This document shows, piece by piece, positions 1 through 8,094 of a stretch of 34,598 nucleotides of DNA. Position 1 is the stretch's first letter. Each line of letters opens with the position of its first letter. The stretch is from Candidatus Acidiferrales bacterium. Lineage in GTDB: Bacteria > Acidobacteriota > Terriglobia > Acidiferrales > UBA7541. The notes under the pieces were generated by a model, which worked only from the letters and a program-made list of their open reading frames with translations, ran no database searches and was not told where the DNA came from. Position numbers and translations under genes: made by a program. The stretch covers positions 1 through 34,598 of the forward strand of contig JASHSV010000070.1 of the NCBI GenBank assembly GCA_030038535.1. Direction: 5' to 3'.

Positions 1-108
1 GAAGCGCTGCTGATGGTGGAGGGCGGGCCGTCGGCGGAGCTGGAGCGGCTCATGATTTATCTGGGGCCGGATTGGAAGCGGCGGTATCAATTGGCAGCGG
101 TGGGATGA
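1..108 (+). CDS. 3' end of an unidentified gene (possibly recG)
   Basis: An open frame enters from the left edge and ends at a TGA after 35 codons. The visible tail ends in DWKRRYQLAAVG. I cannot assign it firmly. A C-terminal 'W..RY.L..VG' ending directly upstream of rsmD is compatible with the helicase RecG, which is a frequent rsmD neighbour, but that is memory-based inference from a very short tail. It reads in the same direction as rsmD with a 52-bp gap, so the two may be cotranscribed. Confidence 0.45.
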   Translation, partial: EALLMVEGGPSAELERLMIYLGPDWKRRYQLAAVG

Positions 109-160
109 TTGCGGCATGCGCTAGCGGGGTAGTGCCTGCCGAGCCTCTACGGTCGGGACT

Positions 161-724
161 ATGCGCGTAATTGCAGGGAAATACGGGAGCCGGAGGATCG
201 CCAGCGGGCGGGGGATGGAGCTGCGTCCAACGAGCGACCGCCTGCGTGAAACCTTGTTTGATATTTTGCAGGACCGGGTGGAGGGAAGTTTTTTTGTGGA
301 CGGCTATGCGGGAACCGGCGCTGTGGGGATAGAGGCGGCGAGCCGCGCTGCGAAGCAGGTGGTGTTTCTGGAAAGGCACCGGCCGACGGCGGCACTGATG
401 CGGAAAAATCTGGAGAGCCTGGGAATTCGAGAAGGAGTGGAAGTGGTGGTGGGCGACGTGGTGCGCGGGCTCGAAAGACTGGCCCAGAGGGGCGCGGCAG
501 CGGATCTCCTGTTTTTTGATCCTCCGTACGCGGAGACCGAGGAGTACACGAGGGTGCTCGAAGCGCTGGATGATTCAGTGCTGGTGGGGCGAGAGACGCT
601 GGTGATTTTCGAACGCGCGCGGAAGCTGGCACTGCAAAGACAGTGCGGGCGGTTGACGCGCATGCGAACTGTGGCGCAGGGCGATGCGGCGCTGGACTTC
701 TACGCACCCGAGCAGGCGGACTAG
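161..724 (+). CDS. rsmD: 16S rRNA (guanine966-N2)-methyltransferase RsmD
   Basis: This 187-aa protein is the usual length for RsmD, which methylates G966 of 16S rRNA from S-adenosylmethionine during 30S assembly in the cytoplasm. The family signature MRVIAGKYGSRRI opens the protein, followed by the RPTSDRLRETLFDIL block. A class I SAM-binding loop (GTGAVGIEAA, about residues 51-60) follows. The catalytic motif IV is DPPY at residues 120-123, a variant of the NPPY/DPPY that holds the target base amine. The ATG is chosen because the family starts at exactly this MRVIAG; no clear Shine-Dalgarno precedes it. It lies downstream of the partial gene at the left edge and converges on the asmA gene. 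Confidence 0.95.
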   Translation: MRVIAGKYGSRRIASGRGMELRPTSDRLRETLFDILQDRVEGSFFVDGYAGTGAVGIEAASRAAKQVVFLERHRPTAALMRKNLESLGIREGVEVVVGDVVRGLERLAQRGAAADLLFFDPPYAETEEYTRVLEALDDSVLVGRETLVIFERARKLALQRQCGRLTRMRTVAQGDAALDFYAPEQAD

Positions 725-789
725 AAATAAGACGAGGGGGCGAGCGGACAGGGGGAACTGCCCCGAGGAATGATACCAAAGAGCCCGGA

Positions 790-812
790 CCCGGCCGGAT
801 GATTTAGCCGGG
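790..812. terminator. possible hairpin between convergent rsmD and asmA
   Basis: A perfect 6-bp inverted repeat CCCGGC / GCCGGG encloses an 11-base loop and contains the asmA stop codon. No T-tract follows on either strand, so it is at best a weak intrinsic terminator or a 3'-end-protecting hairpin for the two converging transcripts. Confidence 0.25.
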
Positions 813-2360
813 GAGCACCATCGGTTTCTTCACAGTCCCAGTGACCTTGAAGGGGATGGGAAGCTCGCCGACGGTGTGCTTGGCCACTTTGCCGAACAGG
901 CCTCCCACCGCTTTCACCGGATTCGCGGATTGATCGCCACCACCGGAGCTTTCGCCACCGGCGAGCGTCCAGGTTCCGGAGAGATCGAGAGTCTGGTCGA
1001 AACCGATGCTGCCGTGGATGTCGCCTTTGCCGCGGTTGGTGAGAGCTTCCGTCTTCGTCGTGTAAATCCGCCCGCCATGGATATTGATGTCGCCTTCCAC
1101 CGAGGTATATGTCGCTTCGAGCAGATTGCCGGCTGAAGAAAGTCCGGGCGCCAGCTTGGTAAAGGTGGCCATGGACTTAGCAGCTTCGATGCCGGAGACC
1201 TTGCCATCCTTGAGAGTGAAATTGCCCTGGCCAGTGAGCGCACCGAGCAGGTCGCCGCCGAGCGCGCCGGCAACCTGGAGCTTGGCCTCGGCATGACCGG
1301 TGAGTTTGCCCTTGGTGCCGGGATCGGCATCGGCGAGCTTTTCCAGATCAAGCTGCGAGAGCTGGATGGCGGCAGTGAAGTGGCGCGCGCCGGAAGCCGA
1401 GGGCGCGGTTTCCAGCCTAGGGCTGACACTGAAGGTGCCGCCGTAGAGCGACACACTAATGGGGGCTTCGATGTGGTCGGCGTAGGCTTTCAGGTCCATG
1501 CTGAGATTAGTGAGCTCGTAGGGAGCGTAGTGAATCTTGTCGGAAGTGAACTTGCCCGTTCCCAGCACCTGGCTCGGCGTCCCCGCAGGAGCGGAGAGCA
1601 TTTTCGGAAAATCGAGGACGGAAAAACTTCCCTTCACCGTCGCGACGTTTGGGAGTTCGATTTCGCAGTCGCCGGAGATGTCGCCGCTGTCAATCTTCAC
1701 CTTCCCGGAGCGGAAGCTGACAGAGGGCATTCCAGTGACCTCCGCCTTAAGACCGGAAAGGGGAATTTCGCCCTTCAATCGAGCCAAGCCCTTGGGCGAA
1801 AGATCGAGGTTGTTCAATTCGGCGTTGAAACCGGAAACCTTGACGGAAGGGGGCTGGGGGTTGTGGCCGCGAACGTCCACCATGGCCACCTCAGCTTCGC
1901 GAACGGAGACGGAATCGACGGCAACCTGCGTCGAGCTGGAGGATGACCCGGGACTTTTTTTCGCGCTCTCAGACGAGGGAAACTCATAGTTGGTGTGGCC
2001 GTGCTCGTCGGTGGCCAGAGTAATGTGCGGGTTGACGATCTCAATGGAAGTAACCTCGATGGATCCATGCAACAGGTAGGGGAGCACCGAGACGGAGCCT
2101 TTGACGCTATCGACGGTGAGAAGATTGACAGGGGCGAAGCCGGCGGAAGGCCCGACCGTGACTTTTTCCACCGAAAAACCCGGAGTCGGGATCAGGCGCG
2201 CGCCGATATGCCCAATCTCCACTTTGTGTCCGGTGGCGCTCTCGACCTGGGCGACGATCTGCGGGCGGTAGTGGTCCACATCGATAAAGAATGGGGCGAT
2301 GAGACCGACGACGATGATCACGCCCACGACGATCAGAATGATCTTGACTGCGCGGGGCAT
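804..2360 (-). CDS. AsmA family envelope protein
   Basis: The 518-aa protein starts with a single N-terminal membrane anchor (about residues 5-26, IILIVVGVIIVVGLIAPFF) followed by the family hallmark FFIDVDHYRPQI and a long beta-rich region. AsmA-like proteins are anchored in the inner membrane with the bulk in the periplasm. Larger relatives are implicated in moving phospholipid to the outer membrane, while shorter ones such as this remain poorly defined. The C-terminal third (GNFTLKDGKVSGIEAAKSM...GDINIHGGRIYTT) matches the AsmA-like C-terminal domain. The ATG is supported by a GGGAGG Shine-Dalgarno about 5 bases upstream. It is divergent from the TonB gene, sharing a 123-bp intergenic region. 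Confidence 0.85.
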   Translation of the reverse strand: MPRAVKIILIVVGVIIVVGLIAPFFIDVDHYRPQIVAQVESATGHKVEIGHIGARLIPTPGFSVEKVTVGPSAGFAPVNLLTVDSVKGSVSVLPYLLHGSIEVTSIEIVNPHITLATDEHGHTNYEFPSSESAKKSPGSSSSSTQVAVDSVSVREAEVAMVDVRGHNPQPPSVKVSGFNAELNNLDLSPKGLARLKGEIPLSGLKAEVTGMPSVSFRSGKVKIDSGDISGDCEIELPNVATVKGSFSVLDFPKMLSAPAGTPSQVLGTGKFTSDKIHYAPYELTNLSMDLKAYADHIEAPISVSLYGGTFSVSPRLETAPSASGARHFTAAIQLSQLDLEKLADADPGTKGKLTGHAEAKLQVAGALGGDLLGALTGQGNFTLKDGKVSGIEAAKSMATFTKLAPGLSSAGNLLEATYTSVEGDINIHGGRIYTTKTEALTNRGKGDIHGSIGFDQTLDLSGTWTLAGGESSGGGDQSANPVKAVGGLFGKVAKHTVGELPIPFKVTGTVKKPMVLPG

Positions 2361-2445
2361 AGTTACCTCCCGTAAAACGCCGCAATCGTCGCAGTTTTTT
2401 CCCCGAGTAGCAAGTTTCCGGCAGGCACTCCCGATCCAGGAGGCG

Positions 2446-2475
2446 CAGACGGAGTCTCGGGAGTCCGGTTATAAT
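2446..2475 (+). promoter_or_regulatory. candidate promoter for the TonB gene, leaderless geometry
   Basis: A perfect TATAAT (2470-2475) ends 8 bases before the ATG of the TonB gene. A weak -35 (CAGACG, sharing only the GAC core) lies 18 bp upstream. Transcription would start on or next to the start codon, and no Shine-Dalgarno is present, so the mRNA may be leaderless. Confidence 0.45.
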
Positions 2476-2483
2476 GACAGCCC

Positions 2484-4121
2484 ATGAGCGCCTCTGCTGA
2501 AAGCGGGCAAGCGCCGTCGGTGGAAAGGCACCAGGGAGGCGCCCGGGAGCCCGAGCCCCTGCTCGGCTCCGCCTGGCAATGGCCGCGCGAGGGATTGTGG
2601 AGCAGCGTGCTGGTGCTGATGCGCGGGCCGGCGCCGCCACCCGGGTGGCCGGTGGGCCCGTACTTCCCGGATGCATGGATCCGCAGCCGAACGAACTGGC
2701 AATTGCTGCTTTTCTCCGCGCTGCTGCACATCCTGGTGGTGATATTTCCCTTGCGGTGGAGGTTTCTATTGCATCCGGCGAGCGAGGCGCCGCAACAACA
2801 GGCGGAGGTGGCCTGGATGGGCTCTTCCAAGGTCCTGCTTCCCTATATCCCGGCACTGCGCAAAGATACCCGGAAAGCAGCGCCGGCTGCCGCGAAGATG
2901 CACACGAAACAGACCATCATCTCCAAGCCGGAAGTGGCGACGCATCCGCGGCAAACGCTGATCGAACCGACAGTTGCAGCCGATCCGCCCAAAATCCTGC
3001 CGCCGCTACCGGAAATCGTGGAATGGCCAAACCTGCCGAAGCCCGCTCCGCCGCGGCGGCACCTGCGCGTGAATGAGCGGGCGCGGATGCGGCAGAAGAT
3101 TGCACGTACGCAGCCGAAGATTGAGGCGCCGGAACTGCACGCGGCTTTGCCGGAGATGACGATCACATCGGAGCATCCGGACCTGCCGAAGCCAGCGCTG
3201 GAAGTGAAAACGAACGCACGGGCCACCTTCAATGCGGACAAGAAGCAGGAGGAGACCGCACCGGATATCCGAGAAGTTGCAGCCGCGGATCTGGCGGGGC
3301 AGAAGCTGATTGCCTTGTCGGAAGCTCCCGCGCCGCCGGCCCCCGTTGTGGATGTGCCGGTAGGCAATCTGTCCGCGCAGTTCGCCATCGCGCCGCAAAC
3401 AAATGCGGCGACCAAGCCAACGAACGCGCCGAGTGCGGGCGGGGTCGCGCCCACAAGCAACCGGACGAGCAGCGCACGCGGCGGGGAGATTCCGGGAATC
3501 TCCATCAGCGGGGGAAGACGTGGTCCGATTGCCAATATTGCCGGGCCGCTGGGAATGGGAGGGAACGGCCTGGGGCTTTCCGCGCAGCCCGGCAGGTCGG
3601 ACGCGCCTCGACAACCGGGGATTGCCGCGACTCCGGACGAAGCCACGCGGACGAAGGCCCCTACCATCCGGGAGCGCATCAAATCGATCGGGATTCCAGA
3701 GGATTTGCTGGATCCGGGACGGATTTACACCTTGCACGTGAACATGCCGAACCTGGCGAGCGCGACGGGAACTTGGACGCTGAAATTTGTGGAACTGGAC
3801 GAGAACGGAAAGGAAATTCCCAAGACGTTGGATCTGCCGGGGATTGCGGGGCCCGAACCGCTCCGAAAGGTGGACCCGAAATATCCGCCCGCGCTCATCA
3901 GCGCACACGTGCAAGGGGACGTGGTGCTTTATGCGATTATCCGCCGGGACGGCTCGGTGGACAGCATTGAAGTGGTGAAAAGCCTCGATCCACAGCTCGA
4001 CCAGAACGCCATAGATGCGCTGGCGAGGTGGAAATTCCAGGCGGCACAAAGGGAAGGACGCTCGGTGGAGCTGGCAGCGATCGTCAGAATTCCCTTCCGA
4101 GCCGCTTCGCCTGAATTCTGA
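2484..4121 (+). CDS. TonB-family energy transducer protein
   Basis: The 545-aa protein has a cytoplasmic N-terminus of about 70 residues, one membrane segment (about residues 72-90, WQLLLFSALLHILVVIFPL), a long Pro/Ala/Lys-rich periplasmic linker, and a C-terminal TonB domain. The domain has its signature VDPKYPPALISAHVQGDVVL and ends in ALARWKFQAA. TonB proteins couple the inner-membrane proton gradient to outer-membrane transporters. The unusually long, charged cytoplasmic N-terminus and the absence of exbB/exbD nearby leave its partner unknown, and it may serve another envelope role, as many TonB-domain proteins do in this kind of organism. The ATG lacks a Shine-Dalgarno but sits directly behind a TATAAT box. 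Confidence 0.85.
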   Translation: MSASAESGQAPSVERHQGGAREPEPLLGSAWQWPREGLWSSVLVLMRGPAPPPGWPVGPYFPDAWIRSRTNWQLLLFSALLHILVVIFPLRWRFLLHPASEAPQQQAEVAWMGSSKVLLPYIPALRKDTRKAAPAAAKMHTKQTIISKPEVATHPRQTLIEPTVAADPPKILPPLPEIVEWPNLPKPAPPRRHLRVNERARMRQKIARTQPKIEAPELHAALPEMTITSEHPDLPKPALEVKTNARATFNADKKQEETAPDIREVAAADLAGQKLIALSEAPAPPAPVVDVPVGNLSAQFAIAPQTNAATKPTNAPSAGGVAPTSNRTSSARGGEIPGISISGGRRGPIANIAGPLGMGGNGLGLSAQPGRSDAPRQPGIAATPDEATRTKAPTIRERIKSIGIPEDLLDPGRIYTLHVNMPNLASATGTWTLKFVELDENGKEIPKTLDLPGIAGPEPLRKVDPKYPPALISAHVQGDVVLYAIIRRDGSVDSIEVVKSLDPQLDQNAIDALARWKFQAAQREGRSVELAAIVRIPFRAASPEF

Positions 4122-4159
4122 AGCCACGCGGAAACAATCGAAGAGAACGGGAACCCCAG

Positions 4160-4178
4160 GTCCCCGGAGATCCGGGAC
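4160..4178. terminator. hairpin between convergent tonB-like gene and panE
   Basis: GTCCCCGG and CCGGGAC pair with one bulged C around an AGAT loop, in the 78-bp gap between two converging stop codons. There is no T-run, so this is a possible bidirectional terminator or mRNA-end hairpin, without proof. Confidence 0.35.
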
Positions 4179-4199
4179 GATCGCGGGACTGCGCCCACA

Positions 4200-5180
4200 C
4201 TACGCTGGTTTGGACGAGGCCTCGCGAAGTTTTACGAGGGCCCAAAGAGTTTGATTGACGGGCGTCGGAATGCCGAGTTCAGCGCCGCGGCGGGTAATGA
4301 AACCATTGAGCGAATCGATCTCGGTCGGGCGGCCGCGCTCGATGTCCTGAGCGGTGGAGGAAGTGGCAGGACCGAGAGAAGCGGCGAGCTTCAGACCCAA
4401 GGCCATGAGGTCGGAGACTGGAAGGGAAATTCCCGAGGCCTGAGCGACGGCGCCGACTTCGCCCGCAGCAGCGGCCATCACCTGGCGCACAGATTCAAGG
4501 CTCCCGGCGAGCGCGTAGGTGGCCCGGCCGAGAGCGGAGACAGCATTGCCGGCGCAATTCCAGATCAGTTTGGTCCACAGTTCGGCGTCAATATTGTCGC
4601 TGATCCGGCAGGGCACGTTTGCGCGGGTGAAAAGCTGAGCGATGCGTTCGATCACGGGCACGAGAGAGGCGTCTCGGCCCGGGCCGATTACCAGGTCGCC
4701 GCGGCCGCTGTGTTTCAGATGGCCGGGAGCGATCATGGCTGCGGCCACGTAAACGACGGAGGGAAGCACGACGGGAAGCGGCGAGCGCCCGGCGTCGCGC
4801 AGGGCCTGGCGGATGACGGATGCGTTTTCCACTCCGTTTTGAAGGCTAACGATGATGGCTTCGGGCCGAAGATGCGGGGCTAAAGAAGCGGCGACCGAAG
4901 CAGTGTCGATGGTCTTGACGCAAATGAGGACGACATCGGCCGCGGAGACAGAGGAGACGTCTGTCGAGGCTTCGACGCGCAGTTTTTCCTGAAATTCCAC
5001 ACCGTCGAAGTAGAGGCCTTCGCGAGAGAGCGCCAGAACGCTGGACTGGGGGCCGGGACGGCCGACAAAAGTTACCGGACAGCCCGCGCGCACGAGTTTG
5101 CCGCCGAAATAGCAGCCGACGGCGCCGGCGCCGACGACTGCAATGCGGGGCCAGGGCGTGGAAGAAGTGTTTGGATTCAC
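4200..5180 (-). CDS. panE: 2-dehydropantoate 2-reductase (ketopantoate reductase)
   Basis: PanE reduces 2-dehydropantoate to pantoate with NADPH in coenzyme A synthesis. The N-terminal Rossmann motif GAGAVGCYFGGKL binds NADP. ICVKTIDT and SLQNGVEN are family blocks, and LWTKLIWNCAGNAVSALGRA carries the conserved catalytic Lys and substrate-binding Asn region. The ORF-track start at 5216 has no ribosome site. A GTG at 5180 follows AGGAGG at a 10-base spacing and places the Rossmann strand about 12 residues in, so I prefer it (326 aa). It is the last gene of a minus-strand run after the HAD and aminotransferase genes. Paralogues of PanE act on other 2-oxo acids, so substrate specificity is inferred. 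Confidence 0.85.
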   Translation of the reverse strand: MNPNTSSTPWPRIAVVGAGAVGCYFGGKLVRAGCPVTFVGRPGPQSSVLALSREGLYFDGVEFQEKLRVEASTDVSSVSAADVVLICVKTIDTASVAASLAPHLRPEAIIVSLQNGVENASVIRQALRDAGRSPLPVVLPSVVYVAAAMIAPGHLKHSGRGDLVIGPGRDASLVPVIERIAQLFTRANVPCRISDNIDAELWTKLIWNCAGNAVSALGRATYALAGSLESVRQVMAAAAGEVGAVAQASGISLPVSDLMALGLKLAASLGPATSSTAQDIERGRPTEIDSLNGFITRRGAELGIPTPVNQTLWALVKLREASSKPA

Positions 5181-5190
5181 GCGCGTTGTT

Positions 5191-5196
5191 CCTCCT
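5191..5196 (-). promoter_or_regulatory. Shine-Dalgarno deciding the panE GTG start
   Basis: AGGAGG on the minus strand lies 10 bases before the GTG at 5180. The upstream ATG at 5216 has no such site. Confidence 0.6.
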
Positions 5197-5270
5197 GTTT
5201 CCGCCGAGAAGCACATCGCTCACTGAGCCGGAACAACTGCCTGCTGCTACTCGATGGATGCATGGCGGGG

Positions 5271-6437
5271 TCAGATGGTGATGACGCGGAGGAGGCGCTC
5301 GATGTCCTCGGCGGTGTTGTACAGGTACGGGGCGACGCGGAGCGCGTGGTTGCGCAGGCTGACGTAGATCTTCTGTTCGTGAAGACGGCCGTAAAGCTGA
5401 GCGGTGGCCTCGGGGCTGCGCGCGGCGATGCAAAGATAGGGACCGCGCTGAGTGGGATCGCGCGGACTGGCCAGCACGCAGCGGTCAGCGGGGAGGCGAT
5501 CGACGAGTGCGCCTAGCAGCGTGCGGTTGTGCTCGAGCACAGTGGCAGGTCCGGCGCGAAGCACGAACTCAAGCGAGGCGGCGAATGCGGCGAGGTGGAA
5601 AAAGCTGGCCGTCTCGGCCGCGTCCCATCGCGCGGCGACGGATGGCGGGCGCCAGGAAAAATTGCCGGAGGCGTCCGGATCGAAATCGAGCTCGTGGAAG
5701 TGCTTCTCGGAAGATGCGGACATCCAGTAAAACGGCGCGGGGGCCATGGCTTCGGTGTGCTCACGGCGAGCCCAGACGAAGCCGGTGCCGTACGGACCGA
5801 GAAGCCATTTGTAGGCGGCGCAGACGGCGAAATCGGCACCGAGCGAGCGAATATCCAGGGGAGCGGCGCCGCAGATCTGCGTGAGATCGAGCAGCAGCTG
5901 GCAACGCGAGCCGGCGAGACCGGAGGCGAGCGCACGGGCGTCGAGCAGCGAACCATCGTCGAAACGAACGAGGCTGGCGCTTACCAGGCGCGTGCGCGGG
6001 GTGAGCGCGTCCAAATAATCCTGAGCGCGCGTAAACCGGTTGCGAGGCGTGATGAAACGGAGGACTGCCCCGCGTGAGGCGACCAGCGGCTGCCAGGTAC
6101 AGGGTTGCGCCGGGAACTCGCCGCGCGAAATGAGAATCTCGTCGCCCGGTTTCCAGTCGATGGCCGAGGCGATGCCGGAAAGGCCGGTGGAGGCGCCGGT
6201 GGTAATGCCAATTTCTTCGGGTGCGGCGCCGATCAGCCGCGCCAAAAGGCCGCGGACACGCGAGGGAAATTCGGAATAGAGCGATTCCTCGATGCGGTAG
6301 GGGCGGCGCTTGAGTTCGAGGGCGGCCTCCAGAGCCTTGAAGGCAGCGCGCGGCAGGGGTCCCTGCGCGGCAGTGGCCAGATAGGTGGCGTCTTCGAAGT
6401 CGAAGAATTCGGAGCGATAGTCGGTCACGGGAGTCAT
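5271..6437 (-). CDS. aminotransferase class V-fold PLP enzyme
   Basis: The 388-aa protein belongs to the cysteine desulfurase / isopenicillin-N-epimerase-like branch of fold-type I PLP enzymes. ITTGASTGLSGIA matches the phosphate-binding turn, LLLDLTQICGAAPLDI the conserved Asp that pairs with the pyridine nitrogen, and CAAYKWLLGPYGTGF the Schiff-base lysine. It has no obvious cysteine-loop signature of a true IscS/SufS, so it is more likely a generic aminotransferase, epimerase or lyase. Translation is probably coupled to the HAD gene: the ATG lies 9 bases after the HAD stop, with GAGGGA overlapping that stop. The substrate cannot be deduced. Confidence 0.85.
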   Translation of the reverse strand: MTPVTDYRSEFFDFEDATYLATAAQGPLPRAAFKALEAALELKRRPYRIEESLYSEFPSRVRGLLARLIGAAPEEIGITTGASTGLSGIASAIDWKPGDEILISRGEFPAQPCTWQPLVASRGAVLRFITPRNRFTRAQDYLDALTPRTRLVSASLVRFDDGSLLDARALASGLAGSRCQLLLDLTQICGAAPLDIRSLGADFAVCAAYKWLLGPYGTGFVWARREHTEAMAPAPFYWMSASSEKHFHELDFDPDASGNFSWRPPSVAARWDAAETASFFHLAAFAASLEFVLRAGPATVLEHNRTLLGALVDRLPADRCVLASPRDPTQRGPYLCIAARSPEATAQLYGRLHEQKIYVSLRNHALRVAPYLYNTAEDIERLLRVITI

Positions 6438-6446
6438 GAGCGTCCC

Positions 6447-7133
6447 TCAGAAGTATTCACGCAAGGACCGAAAAGCGGGCAGAACGAGCAATTTGCCCGG
6501 ACCGCTGGAAAGTTCGTCCTGCTCGAAGTGCCACGTCTTGGCATGAGGAATAAAGACGGCATTGAGGCCGGCGGCAAGGGCGGGATTGATGTCGCTCCGG
6601 GGGCTGTTGCCGATCATCCAGCCGTGCGATTTGACGATGCGGTGAGTCTTCACCAGGCCACGGAAGGTGCGCGAGTCCTTGTCGGCGACGATTTCGATGG
6701 CTTGAAAATGGGCCTGAAGGCCGGAGCGTTCGAGTTTGCCGGCCTGCTCGGCGGGCTCGCCCTTGGTGCACAGGATCAGGCGATGGCGCTCGGCCAGATA
6801 GGCGAGCGTGTCGGCGACACCGTCGAGCAGAGTGGGAGGGCTCGCGGTGAGCTCGGCGACGAGATCGCCAATCTGCTTCACGACCTCCCGGCGAGCCAGG
6901 TTGCCAGCGAGCTTCATGTAGGTTTCTTCGAGCGCGGTGTGGAAGCTGCGCACCCCGAAGCCGAACTGGCGGATGTTGCGGCGCTCGGTCTCATTGAGGA
7001 TGCGGCGCGCGTAGGGGTGGGGGAAGCCGAGGCGTTCGATGATGACGAGGAAGCCTTCGATGACCCGCTCGAAGTGAACCTGGTTCTCCCAGAGCGTGTC
7101 GTCAGCGTCGATGAGCAGTGTCTCGCGCGACAT
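6447..7133 (-). CDS. HAD-superfamily hydrolase
   Basis: The 228-aa cytoplasmic phosphatase-like protein opens with HAD motif I, LLIDADDTLW, where the first Asp is the nucleophile. Motif II is LILCTKGEP (Thr). The lysine is in the GLVKTHRIV region, and motif IV is MIGNSPRSDINPA, supplying the acidic Mg2+ ligand. A helical cap lies between motifs I and II, typical of subfamily I (phosphoglycolate-phosphatase-like). Substrates of such enzymes are usually small phosphorylated metabolites. It is the first gene of the unit with the aminotransferase and perhaps panE. There is no ribosome site before the ATG, but a plausible promoter lies just upstream. Confidence 0.85.
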   Translation of the reverse strand: MSRETLLIDADDTLWENQVHFERVIEGFLVIIERLGFPHPYARRILNETERRNIRQFGFGVRSFHTALEETYMKLAGNLARREVVKQIGDLVAELTASPPTLLDGVADTLAYLAERHRLILCTKGEPAEQAGKLERSGLQAHFQAIEIVADKDSRTFRGLVKTHRIVKSHGWMIGNSPRSDINPALAAGLNAVFIPHAKTWHFEQDELSSGPGKLLVLPAFRSLREYF

Positions 7134-7150
7134 GGGCGGCGGAAACGCAC

Positions 7151-7180
7151 ATTATCGCAGATGGCGGCGAAAAATGTCGC
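7151..7180 (-). promoter_or_regulatory. candidate sigma70-type promoter for the HAD operon
   Basis: On the minus strand, GCGACA (4 of 6 to TTGACA) and GATAAT (5 of 6 to TATAAT) are separated by 18 bp. The start would fall about 10 bases before the HAD ATG. A short inverted repeat GGCGA-N6-TCGCC overlaps the -35 box and could be an operator, although 5-bp arms are common by chance in GC-rich DNA. Confidence 0.35.
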
Positions 7181-7346
7181 CGAGCGGGGAGAGCAGGAGC
7201 GACAAAATGGCCGCGTACATGGTTGCGGAGAGCGTGGGCGAAAGCGAGCGCGTTACGCGCCGGATTGAGCCGATGGTGGAATGACAGCGCTTCGCTTCGG
7301 CGCACGCTGTCGGGTGTCAGATCTTCGCGGGGATTTGCTACAAGTG

Positions 7347-7574
7347 CTAAGCCTGCTTGGGGCGATGGGCGGCGAGGGCTTGGAGGATGGCACGGCCCGT
7401 TTTCTGCACTTGCCCGAACTGCGTGAGGTAACTCTGGAATTCGCGATTGATCTCGACGGCAGCCTGGGGATCGAGCTCGGTGCGAAGAATCATGTCGCGC
7501 AGGCGCACGGGATGCGGGAGAACCGCCTCTTCATTGAGTTCTTCGAGCGCGTTGCCAATGTCGTATTTTCCCAT
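7347..7574 (-). CDS. small conserved-looking protein downstream of a PilZ gene
   Basis: I do not recognise this 75-aa soluble protein. It starts MGKYDIGNALEELNEEAVLPHPVRL, is mostly helical and charged, and has no signal peptide or cysteines. The ORF track begins at 7622, which overlaps the end of the PilZ gene. The internal ATG at 7574 is preceded by GGAGG at a good distance and is the likely start. The 44-bp spacing from the PilZ gene implies a two-gene transcript, so it may be an effector or partner in c-di-GMP signalling, which is inference only. Confidence 0.6.
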   Translation of the reverse strand: MGKYDIGNALEELNEEAVLPHPVRLRDMILRTELDPQAAVEINREFQSYLTQFGQVQKTGRAILQALAAHRPKQA

Positions 7575-7618
7575 GGAGCCTCCGGAGAAACGGGCACGCG
7601 GCGGGGCGCAGAACGCGA

Positions 7619-7942
7619 TCAAGCCAGCGCGGAAACAAACTCGTAACGATCAATACGGGCTGCCACGCCGCGCCGGCTTTCGAAATCCTCTACGCGGACC
7701 ACGGTACCATAACATTGGATGTGCACATCGCCCGCCATGGTGACTTCTTTCGGCAGGGTGAGCACGAATTCGACGGGCATGCCGGCCTGGAAGGCGTTGT
7801 CGATGACGAAATAAAGGCCACGAAAGCTGACGTCCCGAGTGCGGGCCTCCTGCTCGACCTTCAGAGTTCCGTTCTGGAAGCGGATCATGAGCGGAAGGTT
7901 CATGTTGAAACGACGGGACATGCGGCGTTCCATGTCGTTCAT
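7619..7942 (-). CDS. single-domain PilZ protein (c-di-GMP binding)
   Basis: The 107-aa protein is little more than one PilZ domain. It has the RxxxR motif near the N-terminus (RRMSR, within ERRMSRRF) and the (D/N)xSxxG motif in DVSFRGLYF, the two elements that bind cyclic di-GMP. A beta-barrel pattern follows. Stand-alone PilZ proteins work by contacting another protein when c-di-GMP is bound. It is divergent from a tandem-PilZ gene across a 152-bp gap, and its stop lies 44 bp before a small unknown gene on the same strand. Confidence 0.85.
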   Translation of the reverse strand: MNDMERRMSRRFNMNLPLMIRFQNGTLKVEQEARTRDVSFRGLYFVIDNAFQAGMPVEFVLTLPKEVTMAGDVHIQCYGTVVRVEDFESRRGVAARIDRYEFVSALA

Positions 7943-8094
7943 ACGGATGGCCTCATACTTCCAGCGAGCACTCTTGTGTCACCCTATCACCGAATCTGCC
8001 CGTGGTGCAATGGGACGAGGCGGTGTCTGCATCACCGTAGTGGAAGTGTTGCACCGGCTTGACTTGCAGTCGCGCGGCAGATACTTTGCCGTCT

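Noticed and set aside
3006-4127. 373-aa minus-strand ORF
   Set aside because: Antisense to the TonB-family gene; Arg-rich translation with no domain.
5271-6437. true cysteine desulfurase (IscS/SufS)
   Set aside because: The PLP motifs fit the class V fold, but no catalytic-cysteine loop or Fe-S assembly neighbours are visible.
6105-7268. 387-aa plus-strand ORF
   Set aside because: Antisense to the HAD and aminotransferase genes; a shadow of their codon bias.
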